From the NCBI RefSeq assembly GCF_017309185.1, contig NZ_JAEKJZ010000001.1, positions 372,001 to 436,000 on the forward strand: a stretch of 64,000 nucleotides of DNA, in the 5' to 3' direction. Position numbers and translations under genes: made by a program. Source of the DNA: Roseibium aggregatum (lineage in GTDB: Bacteria; Pseudomonadota; Alphaproteobacteria; Rhizobiales; Stappiaceae). The notes under the pieces were generated by a model, which saw only the letters and a list, made by a program, of their open reading frames with translations, ran no database searches and had not been told where the DNA came from. Shown here piece after piece: positions 44,972 to 55,221 of this stretch. The stretch's first letter is position 1. Every line of letters starts with the position of its first letter.

Positions 44972-46249
44972 ATGGCGATAGACGCAAAACTCGAGAGCGC
45001 AATGGCGGCCGGAGCGGATGGCAACGGCGGTTGGTGGCAGAAGGGCGTGCGCTCCGGCAACTGGCTGACCTGGGACCGGATCGGGTTCGCCTGCCTGTGC
45101 GTAGCCGTGGGGGCCGTGCTGGGATTGGTCTGGATGCTGTTTCTTCCCAACGGTTTCACATCGCCCAACGGCACATTGATGATGGACTACCTGAGCTTCT
45201 GGCTGGCGGGAACACAGGTTTGGGAGGGGAGTCCCGAACGGGTCTATGACACGTTGGCCTTCGCCGCCCTTCAGGAACAGCTGAGCGACTCCGATACCTT
45301 TTTCGGCTTCTTCTATCCGCCGACCTTCCAGCTGCTTCAAAGTGCCTTCGCCTGGCTGCCTTACAAAGCCGCCTTTGCCGCCTTTGTCGCGGCAACCACG
45401 GGCCTTTTGCTGGTGGCCTGCCGGCTGATCACCGGAAAATGGCTGCTGGCCGCGTGTCTCATTCTTGTTCCGGCCTGCGCCAACAACGCCTTTCACGGCC
45501 AGAACGCGGCGCTGACGGCCGCCCTATACGGCTTCTTTCTCGTCGGGCTGGAGCGGCAAAAACCGATCCTCGCCGGCATCGCGCTCGGTCTCCTGACAAT
45601 CAAGCCCCAGCTCGGCATCCTGGCGCCGGTCGCGCTGATCGCTTGTCTCAACTGGCGCGCATTCGTCAGCGCATCCGTCACGACACTGGTTTTCGCGGGC
45701 CTCAGCGCGGCGGTTCTGGGGGGAGGCGTCTGGCTTGCCTTCTGGCAGCAGGCGCCGGTCGCCACCGCCGTGATGGAAACCGGCAGCGTCGAATGGGAGA
45801 AGATGATTTCCGTCTATGGCAGCGCCAGGCTTTTCGGTGTGGGTCATGGCACGGCCATCGCGCTGCAATCGGTTGTGGGGCTCGGTGCGCTCTGGGGTGT
45901 CTGGACGGCCTGGCGGCGGGCGGAGACCATGGCGGTACGCGCCTCCGTGCTCCTTGGCGGAACGCTGCTCGTGACACCCTTCGCGATGGCCTACGACCTG
46001 ACGCTTCTGGTGGTGCCTTGCGCCTTCCTGATCCGCGCCGGGCTCAAGGACGGATTTTTACCTTATGAAAAAGTGCTTCTGTTCCTGGTCATCGGACTGT
46101 CGGCCTCGACCAGTCCGCTTGCTCTGTGGCTGCACGTGCCGGTGGCGCCTCTTCTGCCCTTGATCGTCTTCGGCCTGGGCATAAGGCGGCTTGTCGCAGC
46201 GGAACCTGTTGCGGTATCGGCTGCACCGCAAGGCAGTGTCCTAGGATGA
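44972..46249 (+). CDS. GT87/DUF2029-family membrane protein, probable mannosyltransferase
   Basis: 425 residues with about ten membrane segments. MMDYLSFWLAGTQVWEGSPE gives the Asp in the first loop as in polyprenyl-phosphate-dependent transferases; FFYPPTFQLL and LTIKPQLGIL are typical DUF2029 motifs. It should move a sugar from a polyprenyl carrier to an envelope glycan. Stands alone and converges, with a 9-base overlap, on the DMT gene. Confidence 0.8.
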   Translation: MAIDAKLESAMAAGADGNGGWWQKGVRSGNWLTWDRIGFACLCVAVGAVLGLVWMLFLPNGFTSPNGTLMMDYLSFWLAGTQVWEGSPERVYDTLAFAALQEQLSDSDTFFGFFYPPTFQLLQSAFAWLPYKAAFAAFVAATTGLLLVACRLITGKWLLAACLILVPACANNAFHGQNAALTAALYGFFLVGLERQKPILAGIALGLLTIKPQLGILAPVALIACLNWRAFVSASVTTLVFAGLSAAVLGGGVWLAFWQQAPVATAVMETGSVEWEKMISVYGSARLFGVGHGTAIALQSVVGLGALWGVWTAWRRAETMAVRASVLLGGTLLVTPFAMAYDLTLLVVPCAFLIRAGLKDGFLPYEKVLLFLVIGLSASTSPLALWLHVPVAPLLPLIVFGLGIRRLVAAEPVAVSAAPQGSVLG

Positions 46250-47167
46250 GGCCGCTTTCCTGTTCACACGTTCGCGATGGGCGATATAGAGCCCGCTGAA
46301 GACGATCAGCGCGATGCCGAACCACGTCGGGCCGTCGGGAAACTCGGTGAAAACCAGATAGCCGAACAGCGTCGCACCGACGATTTCCAGATATTGCAGC
46401 GGTGCCAGCAGAGTGGCGTTGCCGCGTTGAAACGCCGCGACCACCAGACCGTGAGCGGCGAAGGAAATGAGCCCGATCAGCATCAAAAGGCCTGTTTGAC
46501 CACTTGTCGGCGGCAGAAATTCCATTCCCTGCGTGCCGGTGAATGCGCCCAACGCCAGCGCGCAACCGAGAAACAGCGTACCGGACAGGCCGGCGCTGAA
46601 CTGAATGGTCAGGAGTCCGTCTGTGATCGGGCGGAGCCGGTTGATCAGAAGGTAGAAGGCAAACAGGAAGGCTGTGCAAATCGGCAGAAGGCTTACGAGG
46701 CCGAATTCCGCAATGTTCGGTCTCAAGATAATGATCGCGCCCAGCAGACCGACCAGGATCGCGCCGATCCGGCGGGGACCGACCTGTTCCTTCAAAAGCA
46801 GCGCGGCCAACACCGTGAGGATCATGGGTTCGACGAAGAAGATCGAAATCGCGGTTGCGACCGACATGTATTTGACGGCGGTGAAGAAGCAGAGCGAGGC
46901 TGCCGCGAGCAAAACACCTCTGAGGTAGTTCACCACCGGCTGCTTGCCTCTGAACGCCCCGAATTTTCCAGTCGCCAGAATGATCGCGAACGCGATCGCG
47001 AACTGGAAGAAAAAGCGGCCGAACGTGATTTCAAGCGGTGGCAGCCCGGCCGACAGATATCTGGCGATGATGTCCATCATCGGAACCAGCATCATCGCCG
47101 AGGACATCAGGAGGATTGCCACGAGTGGATTCTGGTCGGCCGTCTCGGGAAGAGCGGACTGGCTCAT
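46241..47167 (-). CDS. DMT-family (EamA) transporter
   Basis: 308 residues, ten membrane helices in two EamA repeats (about 17-145 and 155-290). VEPMILTVLAALLLKEQVGPRR is the classic EamA end of the first repeat; the second has QYLEIVGATLFGYLVFTEFP. Likely exports small metabolites such as amino acids, substrate unknown. Its start overlaps the ribF stop (ATGA 47164-47167), so the two are coupled; a flavin-related substrate is possible but not supported further. Confidence 0.88.
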   Translation of the reverse strand: MSQSALPETADQNPLVAILLMSSAMMLVPMMDIIARYLSAGLPPLEITFGRFFFQFAIAFAIILATGKFGAFRGKQPVVNYLRGVLLAAASLCFFTAVKYMSVATAISIFFVEPMILTVLAALLLKEQVGPRRIGAILVGLLGAIIILRPNIAEFGLVSLLPICTAFLFAFYLLINRLRPITDGLLTIQFSAGLSGTLFLGCALALGAFTGTQGMEFLPPTSGQTGLLMLIGLISFAAHGLVVAAFQRGNATLLAPLQYLEIVGATLFGYLVFTEFPDGPTWFGIALIVFSGLYIAHRERVNRKAASS

Positions 47168-48162
47168 GACGCGAAATCCAGAAGCTTCAGGTCGATTTCC
47201 GACAGGGGCCGGAGAGACCCGAGAGCGGCGCGCGCTTCCTGGCCGTCCCGGTCCATCTGCGCAATCAGATCTTCGGCGGAATCGAACTTTTGCTCGCCGC
47301 GCAGGTAGGAGATCAGGTGCACCCGCAGCGTTTCGTCGTAAAGGTCGCCGCTGAAATCGAACAGGTGGACTTCGAACAGTTTTGCACCATTGTCGAAGGT
47401 CGGCCGCCGGCCGTAGCTTGCCACGCCGTCATGCCAGCCGCCGCCCGTCTTCACCTTGACCGCATAAATCCCCTCAAGAAGCGGGCAGTCCTCGCTCAGG
47501 CTCAGATTGGCCGTGGGGTACCCGAGGTCCCGGCCGCGCTTGTCGCCGTGACGGACTTCGGCCTCGAAAAACCAGCGGTATCCGAGAAGCCCGTTGGCTT
47601 GGGGCATGTCCCCACGGGCAAGGCAGTCGCGGATGCGGGTCGAGGAAACGGCTTCCGCGCCCTCGTCTTCCTCCCGGTGGACGATGGTCACCCCGAAGCC
47701 GTGGTTGGCGCCCGCCATGCGCAGGAAGTCGGGGGTTCCCTGCCGGGCCTTGCCGAAGTGGAAGTCGTAACCGGTCACGGCATGGCGGATGCCGAGCGTG
47801 TCGATCAGAATGTCCTGAACGAAAGCCTTGGCCTCGATACTGGCGAATTCTTTGGTGAACGGCAGGATCAGCGCGCCGTCGAGACCGCACACACGCAGCA
47901 TCTCGACCTTCAGCGCCGGCGGTGTCAGCCGGAAAACGGGTGCCGAGGGATTGAACACGGTGCGTGGGTGCGGCTCGAAGCTCATCGCAAAAACCGGATG
48001 GTGGGTGCCATGTCCCATGCCGAGCGCCGCGTCGAGAACCGCGCGGTGCCCCCGGTGGACTCCGTCGAAATTGCCGATGGCGACAACCCCGCCTTTCAGA
48101 TCTTGCGGAAAGGCATCCAGACTGTCGGCGAACAAAAATCGGGAGGAGGCGGGCGAACTCAT
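47164..48162 (-). CDS. ribF: Bifunctional riboflavin kinase/FAD synthetase
   Basis: 332 residues. N-terminal FAD synthetase nucleotidyltransferase domain with IGNFDGVHRGH and SSTRIRDCL; C-terminal riboflavin kinase domain with RGRDLGYPTANLSL and the GVASYGRRPTF motif. Converts riboflavin to FMN and FAD. ATG 48162 has AAAGG upstream. Confidence 0.95.
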   Translation of the reverse strand: MSSPASSRFLFADSLDAFPQDLKGGVVAIGNFDGVHRGHRAVLDAALGMGHGTHHPVFAMSFEPHPRTVFNPSAPVFRLTPPALKVEMLRVCGLDGALILPFTKEFASIEAKAFVQDILIDTLGIRHAVTGYDFHFGKARQGTPDFLRMAGANHGFGVTIVHREEDEGAEAVSSTRIRDCLARGDMPQANGLLGYRWFFEAEVRHGDKRGRDLGYPTANLSLSEDCPLLEGIYAVKVKTGGGWHDGVASYGRRPTFDNGAKLFEVHLFDFSGDLYDETLRVHLISYLRGEQKFDSAEDLIAQMDRDGQEARAALGSLRPLSEIDLKLLDFAS

Positions 48163-48302
48163 GCGGCAACCTTTGCGCAACTTTGGAGCAGGTTTGGAAA
48201 TATCCCAGGAGCGGTCCGGAGAAACCTGCCTGAACAGGAAGCTCCGCCGACGCTGGCGTGGAACCTGCCGTCAAGCTCGCGAAAGGTCAAGCTCGCTTGA
48301 TA

Positions 48303-48749
48303 TCAGAGACCGGAGCGGTCTTCCTCGCGGCTGGGCACCTTTACGAGCGCTTCGCCTTCCAGAACGACCGTATCGTCCACGCTACAGACACAGGAGAGAC
48401 GGGCGCGGTTGCCACGTTCCATGAGCTCCTCCACCGTGACGGTCACCTTGACGTCGTCCCCGATCTTAACCGGCGCCTTGAAGTTCAGCGTCTGGGACAG
48501 GTAGATGGCGCCTGGACCGGGCAGGCGCGTGCCGAGCACTGCGGAGATGAGGCTTGCCGTGTAAAGACCGTGGGCGATTCGGGTCTTGAACGGGGTTCTG
48601 GCGGCAAAGTGCTCGGAAAGGTGGATTGGGTTCCGGTCCCCGGACACTTCGGCGAACCCGATTACATCCGAAGAACTGACATGTTTGACGAGTTCTTCGC
48701 TCATTCCGGTTTTCAGATCTTCGAAACAGAGTTTTTGAAGTTCCAGCAT
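48303..48749 (-). CDS. MaoC-like hydratase
   Basis: 148 residues, hotdog fold. FAEVSGDRNPIHLSE contains the catalytic Asp and His of (R)-specific enoyl-CoA hydratases, and RIAHGLYTASLIS is the conserved hydratase 2 motif. Hydrates trans-2-enoyl-CoA. 140 bases before ribF on the same strand. Confidence 0.9.
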   Translation of the reverse strand: MLELQKLCFEDLKTGMSEELVKHVSSSDVIGFAEVSGDRNPIHLSEHFAARTPFKTRIAHGLYTASLISAVLGTRLPGPGAIYLSQTLNFKAPVKIGDDVKVTVTVEELMERGNRARLSCVCSVDDTVVLEGEALVKVPSREEDRSGL

Positions 48750-48994
48750 TTATGTGGCCCGCCACTAGGAGTTTTCAGGTTCGCGGACGCTAGGCGGCGC
48801 AAGGTTTTCTGGCAATAGTGCTTTGGGCGAAGAAAAAAGCTTCTGAAATTAACGGTCTTTTCAGGTGCGGCAGGTAGATTGCTTGGAGTGTGGGGAGGTG
48901 AGGACACAAGTTGTGTCGCTCTCCTTCGAAGTCATATCGCGATTCCAACGGCCCACGGCCAGGGGCCGCGCCAATTGACAGTATGGAGTAGACA

Positions 48995-49378
48995 ATGGCC
49001 CTTGATCTTCAGATGCCGGTCCTCGTGGTCGATGACTACAAGACGATGATTCGGATTATCCGGAACCTTTTGAAGCAACTTGGTTTCGAAGACATCGACG
49101 ATGCCGCGGACGGCACCGAAGCCTTGGAAAAAATGAAACAGCGCCGCTACGGCCTGGTGATTTCCGACTGGAACATGGAGCCGATGACCGGTTACGAACT
49201 GCTCAAGCAGGTTCGCGCCGACGGCAGCCTCAGCAAGACACCGTTCATCATGGTGACGGCGGAATCCAAGACGGAAAACGTCATTGCCGCCAAGAAAGCC
49301 GGTGTGAACAACTACATCGTGAAGCCCTTCAACGCTCAGACGCTGAAAGGCAAGATCGAAGCAGTATTCTCCGATTGA
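48995..49378 (+). CDS. cheY: CheY-type single-domain response regulator
   Basis: 127 residues, receiver domain only. VLVVDDYKTM (Asp pair), VISDWNMEPMTG (phospho-acceptor Asp), MVTAES (Thr) and IVKPF (Lys) are all intact. SDWNMEPMTGYELL closely matches chemotaxis CheY. The CheZ-like phosphatase is encoded next, 270 bases away. Confidence 0.92.
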   Translation: MALDLQMPVLVVDDYKTMIRIIRNLLKQLGFEDIDDAADGTEALEKMKQRRYGLVISDWNMEPMTGYELLKQVRADGSLSKTPFIMVTAESKTENVIAAKKAGVNNYIVKPFNAQTLKGKIEAVFSD

Positions 49379-49648
49379 TTTTCGGCACTCGATCGAAGGA
49401 CCTCCGGTCGGATTGGATCGGGCGTCCCTGGATCGACTGCGGCCCGAGTGCTGGAACATCCGTAACACGCTCAATAGAAAGCGGAATGTTCCCGGCGGAG
49501 CCAGACCAGGCGTCTCTCCGCCAGCACCAAGCGGATAGGGTGAGAACGCGCGATTTTGCTTGTTTAAGCATGTCGGGCGGGATTCGCTGTATCCGAATTG
49601 TTTAAGAGAAATCTGGCCTTCGGATCCGCATTTGGGAGGCTGTGCACA

Positions 49649-50341
49649 ATGAAAAGGCGGGAGCCGATGACCACCATGAACAAAGACAACGTCGCACGAG
49701 TAATCGACTTTCTTCAGGAAAACAAAAATCGGCAGGGCGAAGTCTCGCTCAACGATGTCATGCACTTGGCGGAAGTTATGTCCGGCTCGATGTATGATTT
49801 CTTGTCGACTGTGCAGCCTGCCGTAACGGAAGAACTGACTGCGATCGCGAAGGAAATCACCCGCATGAAGGAGGAAATCTCCAATTTGCGGGCCAACGAC
49901 ATGACCGGCAGCAAGATCCCGGACGCCGGGCGCGAGCTGGACGCGATCGTGGAAGCGACCGAGGACGCCACAAACACGATCATGGAGGCGGCCGAGGAAA
50001 TCATGGGCGCCGACACGAGCGACACGGAAGCCTATCAGGAGCTGGTCAGCAACAAGATGATCTCCATCTTCGAAGCCTGCACCTTCCAGGATATCACCGG
50101 CCAACGGATCTCCAAGGTCGTCGAAACCCTTCGCTTCATCGACGAACGCGTGGCCTCCTTCATCGAGCGCCTGCGCATTCCGGAGGACCTGGACGCGGCG
50201 ATCGAGGAGACGGACAACGACCGCCGCAAGCGCGAACTGATCCTTCACGGACCGCAGCACAAGGGCGAGGGCGTGTCCCAAAACGACATCGACGCCATGC
50301 TGAATGGCGGCCAAGCGGATATCGACAAGCTGTTCGACTGA
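49649..50341 (+). CDS. cheZ: CheZ-family protein phosphatase
   Basis: 230 residues from ATG 49649 (GGGAGG upstream); an in-frame ATG at 49667 is possible. A long helical protein; EACTFQDITGQRISKVVETL contains the Gln that catalyses CheY-P dephosphorylation, and the C terminus (SQNDIDAMLNGGQADIDKLF) matches the CheY-binding tail of CheZ. Pairs with cheY to set flagellar switching. Confidence 0.9.
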   Translation: MKRREPMTTMNKDNVARVIDFLQENKNRQGEVSLNDVMHLAEVMSGSMYDFLSTVQPAVTEELTAIAKEITRMKEEISNLRANDMTGSKIPDAGRELDAIVEATEDATNTIMEAAEEIMGADTSDTEAYQELVSNKMISIFEACTFQDITGQRISKVVETLRFIDERVASFIERLRIPEDLDAAIEETDNDRRKRELILHGPQHKGEGVSQNDIDAMLNGGQADIDKLFD

Positions 50342-50366
50342 CAGGCGATACCTGCCGTAAACTCTG

Positions 50367-50396
50367 AAAAGGGCCGTCTTTGCAGGCGGCCCTTTT
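50367..50396. terminator. Bidirectional terminator between cheZ and the RND gene
   Basis: AAAAGGGCCG (50367-50376) and CGGCCCTTTT (50387-50396) form a perfect stem, with A and T runs on both sides. It serves two converging genes. Confidence 0.85.
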
Positions 50397-50418
50397 GCTT
50401 TTCCGGACGGGTGCGGCC

Positions 50419-53400
50419 CTACTCGGCAGGCGCGGCGGCGGCCTTGCGGTGGGACCGGCGCTCCGCCGCCAGCGATGTCAGGCCGAAATCGTCGAGCACA
50501 GTGTAAAACGCAGGCACGACGAAGACGATCATCAAGGTGGTTCCGAACAGGCCGAACGAAATCGAGGTCACCAGCGGGATCAGGACCTGGGCCTGGGTGC
50601 TTGTTTCGAAGAGCAGCGGCAGCATCCCGGAAACCGTCGTGACGGATGTCAGCAGAATTGCCCGGAATCTGGCCTTCGCCCCGAGCGGCGCGATGTCCGC
50701 GACGTTTTCCATGTCCGGTGCGTGTTCGTTCTTGATGAACTGAACCAGCAGGATGGAATCGTTGACGACCACCCCGGCCAGAGAAATGAAGCCGAGCGTG
50801 CTCGGCAGGGTAAAGTCCAGTCCCATCAGATAGTGGCCCCAGACCGCGCCGATGAGCGCGAAGGGGATCAGGACCATGACGACGACCGGCTCGGTAAAGC
50901 TGCGGAACTGGAAGCTGAGCAGGATGAACACGAAGATCAGTCCGGTCCCCAGGGAGACCATCATCGAGGCCTGGGTCTCCGCGCCTTTGGCGTTCTGGCC
51001 TTCCGTCGACGTCTGCAGGCCGGGATAGGTTTCGGCCAGGTCCGGCAGAAAACGGCTCTCGGTGTCCGTGACGACTTCGTTGGCGTTGGCGACGCCGAGC
51101 TGAACGTCGCCGGTCACGGTTACCGTTGGCAGGCGGTCGACACGGTTGATCCGTGTGAAGCTCCGGTCGGACACGATATTGGCGACGCTGCCGAGCGGCA
51201 CCCGGTGACCGGACGGGGTTTCTATGGTGAAGAGCTCCAGATCGCCCAGACTGTTGCGGTCGGCACCGGCAAGCCTGACATCCACCTCGAAATTTTCCGA
51301 TCCGACCTGGACCTCGTCTGCCGTGATCCCGTTGTAGGCGCCCCTGAGCTGGTCCGCGATAGCCTTGGCGTCGAGCCCGACGGCACCCGCGCCATCCTTC
51401 AGGGACAGGGACAGCTCCGGCTTGCCGAGAGCCAGATCGTCGGAAACGTTATAGACGCCCCGATAGGCTTTCAGCCAGGTCTGCAGGTCTTCGGAGGCCC
51501 GGTCGAGCACGTCCGGATCGCGGTGGGAGAGGCGCAGCTCGATGGCTCTGCCGGCCGGGCCGAGGCTCGACTCCGTGATCACGATCTGCCGGACATCGAG
51601 CGTCGGAGGCAGCTCCGCGCGCCAGGCCGTCAGGATTTCCTGGTTGCCGGAGCCGCGGACGGTGCCTTCGAGCAGGTCGACATTGACGGTCGCCAGATGC
51701 GCACCGCTGGTGCCCGCGTCGCTGTTTTCGTTGAAGCGGACCAGAACGTCCTTCAACAGCGAAACCCCGCCGGGACTGCGCGCCGACAGGTCTTGATCCA
51801 CACGTTCAAGCGCGGCGATGGTCTTGGCGACGACGGCCCTGGTGTCATTCAGGCCGGCGCTTGCCGGCAGCTCGATGCGCGCCTCGATCTGGTCGCCCTC
51901 GGCATTCGGGAAAGCCTGAAACTTCACCAGGCCGCTGACGAGCAGCGACAGGGTGAACAGGAACAGCATCACGCAGATCCCGACCGTGAAGTACCGGTTT
52001 CGGACGGACCAGCTGGCGCAGGGGCCGATGACATGCTCACGCACCCAGGAAAGGCCGTCTTCGGCCCTGCGGGTGACCGGATTGGGCTTGTCGGCCGCGC
52101 CGCCGTGAGACAGGTGGTTCGGCAGGATGAGGAAGGCCTCGATCAGCGAGATCGCCAGAACCAGCAGCATCACCACCGGAATGACCCGCAGGACGTCGCC
52201 GAGATCGCCCTTGATGAAGGCCAGCGCGCCGAAGATCGCGGCGGTCGTCAGGAAGGAGGAAACAACGCCCGGAGCCACCTGCAGGGTGCCTTGAACGGCC
52301 GCTTCCAGCGGTTTGAGTCCCTGCTGCCGCTTGGTGGCGATGTTTTCAGAGATGACGATCGCGTCGTCCATCATGATGCCGATCACGATGAGCAGGGCGA
52401 CCATGGAGAGCATGTTTATGGACAGGCCGATCAGGGACATGATCGCAAGGGCGCCCAGGAAGGAAACGGGCAGTCCCATGCCGATCCAGAACGCCTGGCG
52501 CCCGCCGAAAAAGATCCACATGGCGGCGACGACCAGGGCCAACCCCTGCAGCGAGTTCTTCACCAGCATCTGGAGGCGGTCCCTCAGGATGATAGAACCG
52601 TCGTTGATGACGGTCAGGGTCACGCTGGGGGCGGCACGGGCCTGTTCTTCCGTGACGAAGGCTGCCACACGACCGACAACCTCGATCAGATCGTCACTGC
52701 GGGTCTTGGAAACATCGAGCACCGCCGCCAGTTTGCCGTTGAGCCGGGTCTCGACCTCCTCGTCCTCGAAGAGGTCGGTCACGGTCGCGATGTCGCTGAG
52801 TGTGATCTGACCGCCCTGGGGCGAAGAGGCGACAACCACGGAGGAATAGGCGTCGGCCGCGAGACGCTCGTCGGCGAAGCGCAGGAGAATGGAACCGCCT
52901 TCCGCGGTGATTTCTCCCGATGGAATGTTTATGTTCTGGCGCGACAGGGTGTCGGCGATTTCGGAGAGCGTCAGGCCGATCTGCCGTGCCGCCGCGTCCT
53001 GGACCTCGATCCGGAACTGACGGTCCGAGAACCCGGAAATCGTTACCTGCGGTATGCCGCCGAAGCGCAACATCCGGCTCTTGACTTCTTCCGCGTAGTT
53101 CTTGAGCTGAGGCTTGTCCTCGATCCCGGTGATGACCACGGATACCGCCCTGGTGAGCCGGCCGGACTTTTCGATGGACGGATCCTCGACGCTGTCGGGA
53201 AAGTCTGAAATCGCGTTGATCTCCCGGTCGACATCGAGCATCAGTTGGTCGATATCGCCGCCTTCGACGATCCTGACCGTGGCGATCGCCACGCTCTCGC
53301 GCGCGTCGCAGCGCAGCTCGTCGATGTCCTCAACCCCGTCGAGCGCATCCTCGACACGGCGGCAAACGGTCCGTTCCACATCGGAAGATGTGGCGCCGGG

Positions 53401-53547
53401 ATAAGCGAGCGTGATCTTGATTTCCTTGATCGGGATTTGCGGAAAGGTCTCCAGCAGGAGATTTGGAAGGTTGAGCAGCCCCAGGAGGATCAGTCCGGCC
53501 ATCAGGAGATTGGCCGCTGTCTCGTGCCGGGCGAAGTACCGGATCAT
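50419..53547 (-). CDS. RND-family efflux permease
   Basis: 1042 residues, AcrB-like: twelve helices and two large periplasmic loops. GIMMDDAIVISENI in TM4 carries the proton-relay Asp pair. The start MIRYFARHETAANLLMAGLI is of the HAE1-like cluster. It expels drugs, detergents or lipophilic metabolites using the proton gradient. Preceded by its adaptor (ATGA overlap 53544-53547). No outer-membrane channel or regulator gene adjoins. Confidence 0.93.
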   Translation of the reverse strand: MIRYFARHETAANLLMAGLILLGLLNLPNLLLETFPQIPIKEIKITLAYPGATSSDVERTVCRRVEDALDGVEDIDELRCDARESVAIATVRIVEGGDIDQLMLDVDREINAISDFPDSVEDPSIEKSGRLTRAVSVVITGIEDKPQLKNYAEEVKSRMLRFGGIPQVTISGFSDRQFRIEVQDAAARQIGLTLSEIADTLSRQNINIPSGEITAEGGSILLRFADERLAADAYSSVVVASSPQGGQITLSDIATVTDLFEDEEVETRLNGKLAAVLDVSKTRSDDLIEVVGRVAAFVTEEQARAAPSVTLTVINDGSIILRDRLQMLVKNSLQGLALVVAAMWIFFGGRQAFWIGMGLPVSFLGALAIMSLIGLSINMLSMVALLIVIGIMMDDAIVISENIATKRQQGLKPLEAAVQGTLQVAPGVVSSFLTTAAIFGALAFIKGDLGDVLRVIPVVMLLVLAISLIEAFLILPNHLSHGGAADKPNPVTRRAEDGLSWVREHVIGPCASWSVRNRYFTVGICVMLFLFTLSLLVSGLVKFQAFPNAEGDQIEARIELPASAGLNDTRAVVAKTIAALERVDQDLSARSPGGVSLLKDVLVRFNENSDAGTSGAHLATVNVDLLEGTVRGSGNQEILTAWRAELPPTLDVRQIVITESSLGPAGRAIELRLSHRDPDVLDRASEDLQTWLKAYRGVYNVSDDLALGKPELSLSLKDGAGAVGLDAKAIADQLRGAYNGITADEVQVGSENFEVDVRLAGADRNSLGDLELFTIETPSGHRVPLGSVANIVSDRSFTRINRVDRLPTVTVTGDVQLGVANANEVVTDTESRFLPDLAETYPGLQTSTEGQNAKGAETQASMMVSLGTGLIFVFILLSFQFRSFTEPVVVMVLIPFALIGAVWGHYLMGLDFTLPSTLGFISLAGVVVNDSILLVQFIKNEHAPDMENVADIAPLGAKARFRAILLTSVTTVSGMLPLLFETSTQAQVLIPLVTSISFGLFGTTLMIVFVVPAFYTVLDDFGLTSLAAERRSHRKAAAAPAE

Positions 53548-54908
53548 TGCAGCGCGCCTCCCTCCGGACCGGACATGGCGGACAGGCTTTTATCCATCTT
53601 TTCGTCTTCAACCGGTGTGAGCAGCATGCCCTCGATCACCGGGGACACATCGCTGACAACGACCCTTGTCCCTGCCGGGAGCGGATCGCGCAATACGACC
53701 AGATCCTCGAACTGGTAGACGATCTCCACATCCGACAGAACGAGACGGCTGTCCTGCGTAACGGTCATGATCCGGCCGTTGACGATGGCATTGCGCGGCA
53801 GCACGGTTCGGTCCGGCACGGCGGGCGCGGACAAAAGGACTTCGGCGAACATGCCCTTGACCAGCGGCGGCCGGATACCCGGTTCAACGTCGGTGTAAGG
53901 CTCGTCGACGGTGACGATCAGTCCGACGGAGCGCGTGTCCGGGTCGACCGTATCGCTGACCCTTTTGACCCTGGCTTCACGCGTCGCCGTTTTTCCGCCG
54001 AGGCCGACCCGGACCGTTGCCGACAAACTTTCCAAAGAGCGGCGTGCGCTGGACAGGCTCTTTTCGCCTCCGCTCCGGTCCGCGAAGGCAAGGTCCGCGA
54101 AACCGGCCATCTGGGCGGGACTGATCTGGACATTGATGTCGGCGGCGTCGATGCCGTCCAGTTTTCCGAACGACTGGCCCGCGGCGACGAATTCGTCGAT
54201 CTCCACATCGACGGCGGCGACACGCGCGTCGAAAGGGGCCCGGATCTCGGTCCGGGCCAGGTTCAGTGTGGCCGTTTCAAGCTGAACTTCGCTCTTGCGC
54301 CTGGCCTGCGCCAATGCCTTTCGCTTGACCGGATAAAGCGCGATCTCGTTTTCGAGGTCCTGCACCTGCGTCTGTTGTTGCAGGACGGCCGCTTCCTGGG
54401 TTTCGACCGACTGGTTGGTCGAGACGTTCCGGTCAAGAAGCGTTTTCTGTCGCTCCAGATCGCGTTTCTCCAGGTCGAGCACCGATTTCGCGATCTCCAG
54501 GGTCTTTTTCTGGGCCTGGAGGGTAATCTCGAGTTCCTCCAGGTCGACGTCCGCGCTGGCGATGTCGGTCTGCGCCTCGGCGATTGCCAACTCGTAGTCC
54601 TCGGGCAGCAGTCTTATCAGCGTATCGCCCCTGGAAACGAAGTCGCCGCGCTTGAAATCCGGATTGATGTAGCTCACCCGACCGGAAACCTGAGCGATGG
54701 CGTTGAGCGTGCGCGCCGGCTCGACCGTGCCGTAGCCGATAACGCGCGGGACGAAAGCCTGCGGGTTCACGGTGACGACGCGCACAACCGTCGCCGCTTC
54801 CGCGATTTTCGAGCGCTCGGGCGCTTTCCGCTCGCCGATCGCGTAATACAGAACCGCGATTCCGGCCAGCACCGGTGGGATCAAAAGGGCTTTGCGCAAC
54901 AGCGACAC
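53544..54908 (-). CDS. RND efflux periplasmic adaptor
   Basis: 454 residues. N-terminal membrane helix (LLIPPVLAGIAVLYYAIG), a long alpha hairpin (about 115-215) and ARTEIRAPFDARVAAVDVE as the lipoyl half. GTG 54908 is preferred, having GAGGAG seven bases upstream; the in-frame TTG at 54923 is inside that site. The hairpin is longer than in MacA-type adaptors. Couples the permease to an outer-membrane channel encoded elsewhere. Confidence 0.9.
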   Translation of the reverse strand: MSLLRKALLIPPVLAGIAVLYYAIGERKAPERSKIAEAATVVRVVTVNPQAFVPRVIGYGTVEPARTLNAIAQVSGRVSYINPDFKRGDFVSRGDTLIRLLPEDYELAIAEAQTDIASADVDLEELEITLQAQKKTLEIAKSVLDLEKRDLERQKTLLDRNVSTNQSVETQEAAVLQQQTQVQDLENEIALYPVKRKALAQARRKSEVQLETATLNLARTEIRAPFDARVAAVDVEIDEFVAAGQSFGKLDGIDAADINVQISPAQMAGFADLAFADRSGGEKSLSSARRSLESLSATVRVGLGGKTATREARVKRVSDTVDPDTRSVGLIVTVDEPYTDVEPGIRPPLVKGMFAEVLLSAPAVPDRTVLPRNAIVNGRIMTVTQDSRLVLSDVEIVYQFEDLVVLRDPLPAGTRVVVSDVSPVIEGMLLTPVEDEKMDKSLSAMSGPEGGALQ

Positions 54909-55002
54909 AAGACAACTCCTCAACTGCCAGAACGCCGGCAGGCATCCTACCCGCCGAAGCGTCTATGTGGGTGTTGAATCTTGTAGCGTTTTATGTCGTC
55001 CG

Positions 55003-55221
55003 TCACACCTCGAAGCGTGGACCTGGAGATCCAAGGACCTCGTTCGCGTGCCGTCGTGTTTCCATATGGAGCACCCTGAGCGTCCAGTCGTCGTCGTTTT
55101 CGACCCACCTCAGATTGTCCGCGTCGACGCTGTCTGAAGTGTGTAGGACGATCGTGTCGTCGTAGATCGAGCCGGGAGGGGGAAACCGTGTCGGGTGGCG
55201 TATCTGGCTGTTTACCACCAA
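55003..55221 (-). CDS. Possible small protein, 72 residues
   Basis: Its GTG start overlaps the stop of the HAD gene. The middle, [20 protein letters not shown] and [11 protein letters not shown], looks like a real acidic beta-rich protein and is unlike a random shadow frame. The first 15 residues look less convincing. No family recognised. Confidence 0.4.
   Translation of the reverse strand: MVVNSQIRHPTRFPPPGSIYDDTIVLHTSDSVDADNLRWVENDDDWTLRVLHMETRRHANEVLGSPGPRFEV

Noticed and set aside
50380..53208. A 942-codon open frame opposite the RND permease gene
   Set aside because: It is the antisense shadow of a clear AcrB-like gene in GC-rich DNA; its translation has no conserved motifs.
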